Part shown: one piece after another, positions 7,507-9,216 of the stretch | Position numbering within the stretch: position 1 is the stretch's first letter | How the letters are laid out: the number at the start of each line of letters is the position of its first letter | From: Campylobacteraceae bacterium | GTDB taxonomy: Bacteria; Campylobacterota; Campylobacteria; Campylobacterales; Sulfurovaceae | Direction: 5' to 3' | Assembly (NCBI GenBank): GCA_027066355.1 | Contig: JAMONW010000044.1 | Location: forward strand, 1-9,216 | Length of the DNA stretch: 9,216 nt | The notes under the pieces: model-generated | What the model was told of the DNA's origin: nothing | Databases searched by the model: none | What the model saw: the letters and a program-made list of their open reading frames with translations, nothing else | Position numbers and translations under genes: made by a program

Positions 7507-7544
7507 TTAGCCAACTTTCAACTTTTTAAAATAATATTAATGGT

Positions 7545-7550
7545 ATTTTA
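7545..7550 (-). promoter_or_regulatory. Candidate -10 box for mraY-murD
   Basis: In the 92-base divergent region, TAAAAT on the minus strand (7550 to 7545) is preceded by a run of seven T, a pattern common before -10 boxes in Campylobacterota. It would start transcription about 30 bases upstream of mraY. TATTAT nearer the gene is an alternative; neither has a -35 box. Confidence 0.3.
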
Positions 7551-7562
7551 CTAAAAAAATTT

Positions 7563-7568
7563 TATAAT
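7563..7568 (+). promoter_or_regulatory. Candidate -10 box for gpmI
   Basis: A perfect TATAAT lies 30 bases before the gpmI ATG, giving a leader of about 23-25 bases that holds the ribosome binding site. A T-rich stretch precedes it and no clear -35 box is present, as is usual for sigma-70 promoters in Campylobacterota. Confidence 0.55.
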
Positions 7569-7583
7569 AAGCAAAGATATTTC

Positions 7584-7590
7584 AAAAGGA
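7584..7590 (+). promoter_or_regulatory. Ribosome binding site of gpmI
   Basis: AAAAGGA ends eight bases before the ATG at 7599 and supports that start, which places the first metal-binding aspartate at residue 11 as expected for the family. Confidence 0.65.
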
Positions 7591-7598
7591 TATACTAA

Positions 7599-9086
7599 AT
7601 GTCTAAAAAGACGCTATTAATTATAACAGATGGTATAGGATATAAGCCAAATAGTAAAGCAAATGCGTTTGAAGCAGCAGATACACCAACATATGATAAG
7701 CTATTTAAAGAGGTGCCACATACTTTAATTTCTACTCATGGCTTAAGCGTTGGTTTGCCAGAGGGTCAGATGGGAAATAGTGAAGTTGGGCATATGACTC
7801 TTGGAAGTGGCAGAGTGCTTTATCAAGATTTAGTAAAAATTTCACTAGCTTTAAAAGATGGCTCTTTAGCTAAAAATGAAGCACTAAATAGTATTTTAAG
7901 TAGTAGTGATACTATTCATATAATTGGATTACTAAGCGATGGTGGGGTGCATTCTCATATAGAGCATATTATTGGTTTGGCAAAAATTGCTAAAAGTGCT
8001 GGTAAAATGGTGTGGTTGCATCCAATTACAGATGGGCGTGATGTATCGCCAACAAGTGCGCCAATTTATCTTAAGCAGCTAGAAGAGATTTGTGATAATA
8101 GTATAAAAATTGCAACAGTTAGTGGGCGCTACTACACAATGGATAGAGATAATAGGTGGGATAGAGTAAAAAGGGGTTATGATGCTATTGTAAATGCTAC
8201 TCCAAAAAGTGATATAACTCCACTAGAGTATATTGAACAAAGCTATGCAAAAGATATTACAGATGAGTTTATAGAGCCAACTGCATTTGAAGGATATGAT
8301 GGAATGCAAAATGGAGATGGAGTAGTTGTTGCAAACTTTAGAAGCGATAGAGTGCGAGAAATTACAACAGCTCTTGGGGCAAAAGAGTTTAATGAGTTTG
8401 AGCGTAAAGATATAGAGTTGCATATTGCTACAATGACAGAGTATGATAAAACATTTAATTACCCTGTAATGTTCCCAAAAGAGGCGCCTAAAAATACATT
8501 AGCAGAGATAATTAGTTGCGAAGGTTTAAGCCAACTTCACACTGCAGAAACAGAAAAGTATGCACATGTAACTTTCTTTTTTAATGGTGGAATAGAAGAG
8601 CCTTATGAGAATGAGAGTAGGGTATTAATTCCTAGTCCAAAGGTTGCAACTTACGACTTAAAACCCCAAATGTCAGCACCAGAAGTTGGCAATGCAGTTA
8701 GAGTTGCTATGAAAGAGGATTATGATTTTATAGTAGTAAACTTTGCAAATGGCGATATGGTAGGGCATACGGGCGTATTTGAAGCGGCAGTAAAAGCAGT
8801 AGAAACTGTAGATGAACAAATAGGAAAAATCTTAGAAGTTGCAAAAGAGAAAGAGTATAATGTTATTTTAACATCAGATCATGGAAATTGCGAAGAGATG
8901 ATAGATGAGAATGGAAATATTCTTACAAATCACACTGTTGGTGAGGTGTGGGCATTTGTTATTTCCCCAAAAGTTAAAAAATTAAAAAGTGGTGGTGGAC
9001 TAAATAATATAGCACCAACTATTTTAGAGCTTATGGAGCTAGAAAAGCCAAAAGAGATGGATGAGAGCCTTATTGTAAGGAAGTAA
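7599..9086 (+). CDS. gpmI: 2,3-bisphosphoglycerate-independent phosphoglycerate mutase
   Basis: Cytoplasmic, manganese-dependent interconversion of 3- and 2-phosphoglycerate in glycolysis and gluconeogenesis. The 495 residues are slightly below the roughly 510 of Bacillus enzymes. By alignment to the Bacillus stearothermophilus enzyme all seven phosphatase-domain metal/catalytic residues are present: D11 (ITDGIG), S61 (the phosphorylated serine in QMGNSEVGH), D386 and H390 (NGDMVGHTG), D427-H428 (TSDHGN) and H445 (NHTVGE). Substrate-binding motifs of the transferase domain are also intact: H118 (DGGVHSHIEH), TDGRD (144-148), GRYYTMDRDNRWDR (176-189) and FRSDR (247-251). Divergent from mraY-murD and upstream of the probable fabG. 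No hairpin terminator follows, only a T-rich tract near 9122-9137, so some readthrough into the next gene is possible. Confidence 0.97.
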   Translation: MSKKTLLIITDGIGYKPNSKANAFEAADTPTYDKLFKEVPHTLISTHGLSVGLPEGQMGNSEVGHMTLGSGRVLYQDLVKISLALKDGSLAKNEALNSILSSSDTIHIIGLLSDGGVHSHIEHIIGLAKIAKSAGKMVWLHPITDGRDVSPTSAPIYLKQLEEICDNSIKIATVSGRYYTMDRDNRWDRVKRGYDAIVNATPKSDITPLEYIEQSYAKDITDEFIEPTAFEGYDGMQNGDGVVVANFRSDRVREITTALGAKEFNEFERKDIELHIATMTEYDKTFNYPVMFPKEAPKNTLAEIISCEGLSQLHTAETEKYAHVTFFFNGGIEEPYENESRVLIPSPKVATYDLKPQMSAPEVGNAVRVAMKEDYDFIVVNFANGDMVGHTGVFEAAVKAVETVDEQIGKILEVAKEKEYNVILTSDHGNCEEMIDENGNILTNHTVGEVWAFVISPKVKKLKSGGGLNNIAPTILELMELEKPKEMDESLIVRK

Positions 9087-9165
9087 GAGCTAAAAAGTAA
9101 AAGGTAAGAATTTTTGAAAGTGTTTTTTATATATTTTAGAAAAGAGTAAAATATTAGCTTTTTGA

Positions 9166-9171
9166 TATAAT
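9166..9171 (+). promoter_or_regulatory. Candidate -10 box for the last gene (probable fabG)
   Basis: TATAAT preceded by a T-run and TTTGA (TTTTTGATATAAT, 9159-9171) stands 28 bases before the GTG start, giving a short leader with the ribosome binding site. This suggests the gene can be transcribed independently of gpmI. Confidence 0.5.
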
Positions 9172-9188
9172 TACATAATTCAATTAAA

Positions 9189-9193
9189 AAGGA
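9189..9193 (+). promoter_or_regulatory. Ribosome binding site deciding a GTG start
   Basis: AAGGA ends six bases before GTG at 9200. No ATG lies in suitable position between it and the window end, so this site is the main reason for choosing GTG. Confidence 0.5.
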
Positions 9194-9199
9194 AAAGAA

Positions 9200-9216
9200 G
9201 TGAAATTTAGTGGAAA
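9200..9216 (+). CDS. fabG: Start of a gene, probably 3-oxoacyl-ACP reductase, partial
   Basis: Only five full codons are visible: GTG-K-F-S-G, then two bases (AA) of a Lys or Asn codon. From memory, FabG proteins of Campylobacter and relatives begin MKFSGKNVLVTG, and fabG follows gpmI in C. jejuni, so the match of both start and neighbourhood favours fabG, the NADPH-dependent reductase of fatty acid elongation. A ribosome binding site and -10 box stand upstream. The evidence is short; another protein starting MKFSG would look the same. Confidence 0.55.

Noticed and set aside
8223..8423. Minus-strand open frame of 66 codons inside gpmI
   Set aside because: Antisense to intact gpmI, with no start signal and no family resemblance.
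9087..9165. Intrinsic terminator after gpmI
   Set aside because: There are T-rich tracts but no arms that pair well; CTAAAA/TTTTAG is too short and too far apart.

Overview
The window looks like ordinary chromosome from a low-GC member of the Campylobacterota (Epsilonproteobacteria). By eye about one third of the bases are G or C, and genes are tightly packed with stop/start overlaps. Visible -10 boxes are TATAAT-like without clear -35 boxes. The block murD-mraY (minus strand) facing gpmI-fabG (plus strand) is an arrangement I remember from Campylobacter jejuni. A Sulfurimonas-, Sulfurovum- or Campylobacter-like host would fit, but the genus cannot be settled from this sequence alone.

Positions 1-3492 (plus strand) hold the end of an efflux operon. 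It contains the last 34 codons of what is probably a periplasmic adaptor, a complete 1024-residue RND permease with an intact proton-relay set, and a 102-residue thioredoxin-fold protein. The small protein overlaps the permease stop codon and seems to lack the usual first active-site cysteine. A perfect 9-bp inverted repeat at 3506-3526 separates this operon from the convergent malic enzyme gene.

Positions 3534-5156 (minus strand) hold a single-domain malic enzyme (432 residues, strong ribosome binding site) and, behind a 248-bp AT-rich spacer, a tRNA-Phe(GAA) gene. The spacer holds promoter-like boxes on both strands but no gene I can support. The tRNA has an apparent A4-G69 mismatch in its acceptor stem.

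Positions 5216-7506 (minus strand) are mraY and murD, translationally coupled (TAATG). They make lipid I from UDP-MurNAc-pentapeptide and add D-glutamate to UDP-MurNAc-L-Ala, so both serve peptidoglycan precursor synthesis. A 92-bp divergent promoter region separates them from gpmI (7599-9086, plus), the cofactor-independent phosphoglycerate mutase. After a 113-bp gap with a good -10 box comes the first few codons of a gene that is probably fabG, starting with GTG and cut by the window end.

No mobile element, CRISPR array, prophage or defence system is visible. The genes are core metabolism plus one efflux operon, and I found no convincing novel system. The most unusual items are the degenerate thioredoxin-like protein tied to the RND pump and the tRNA acceptor mismatch.
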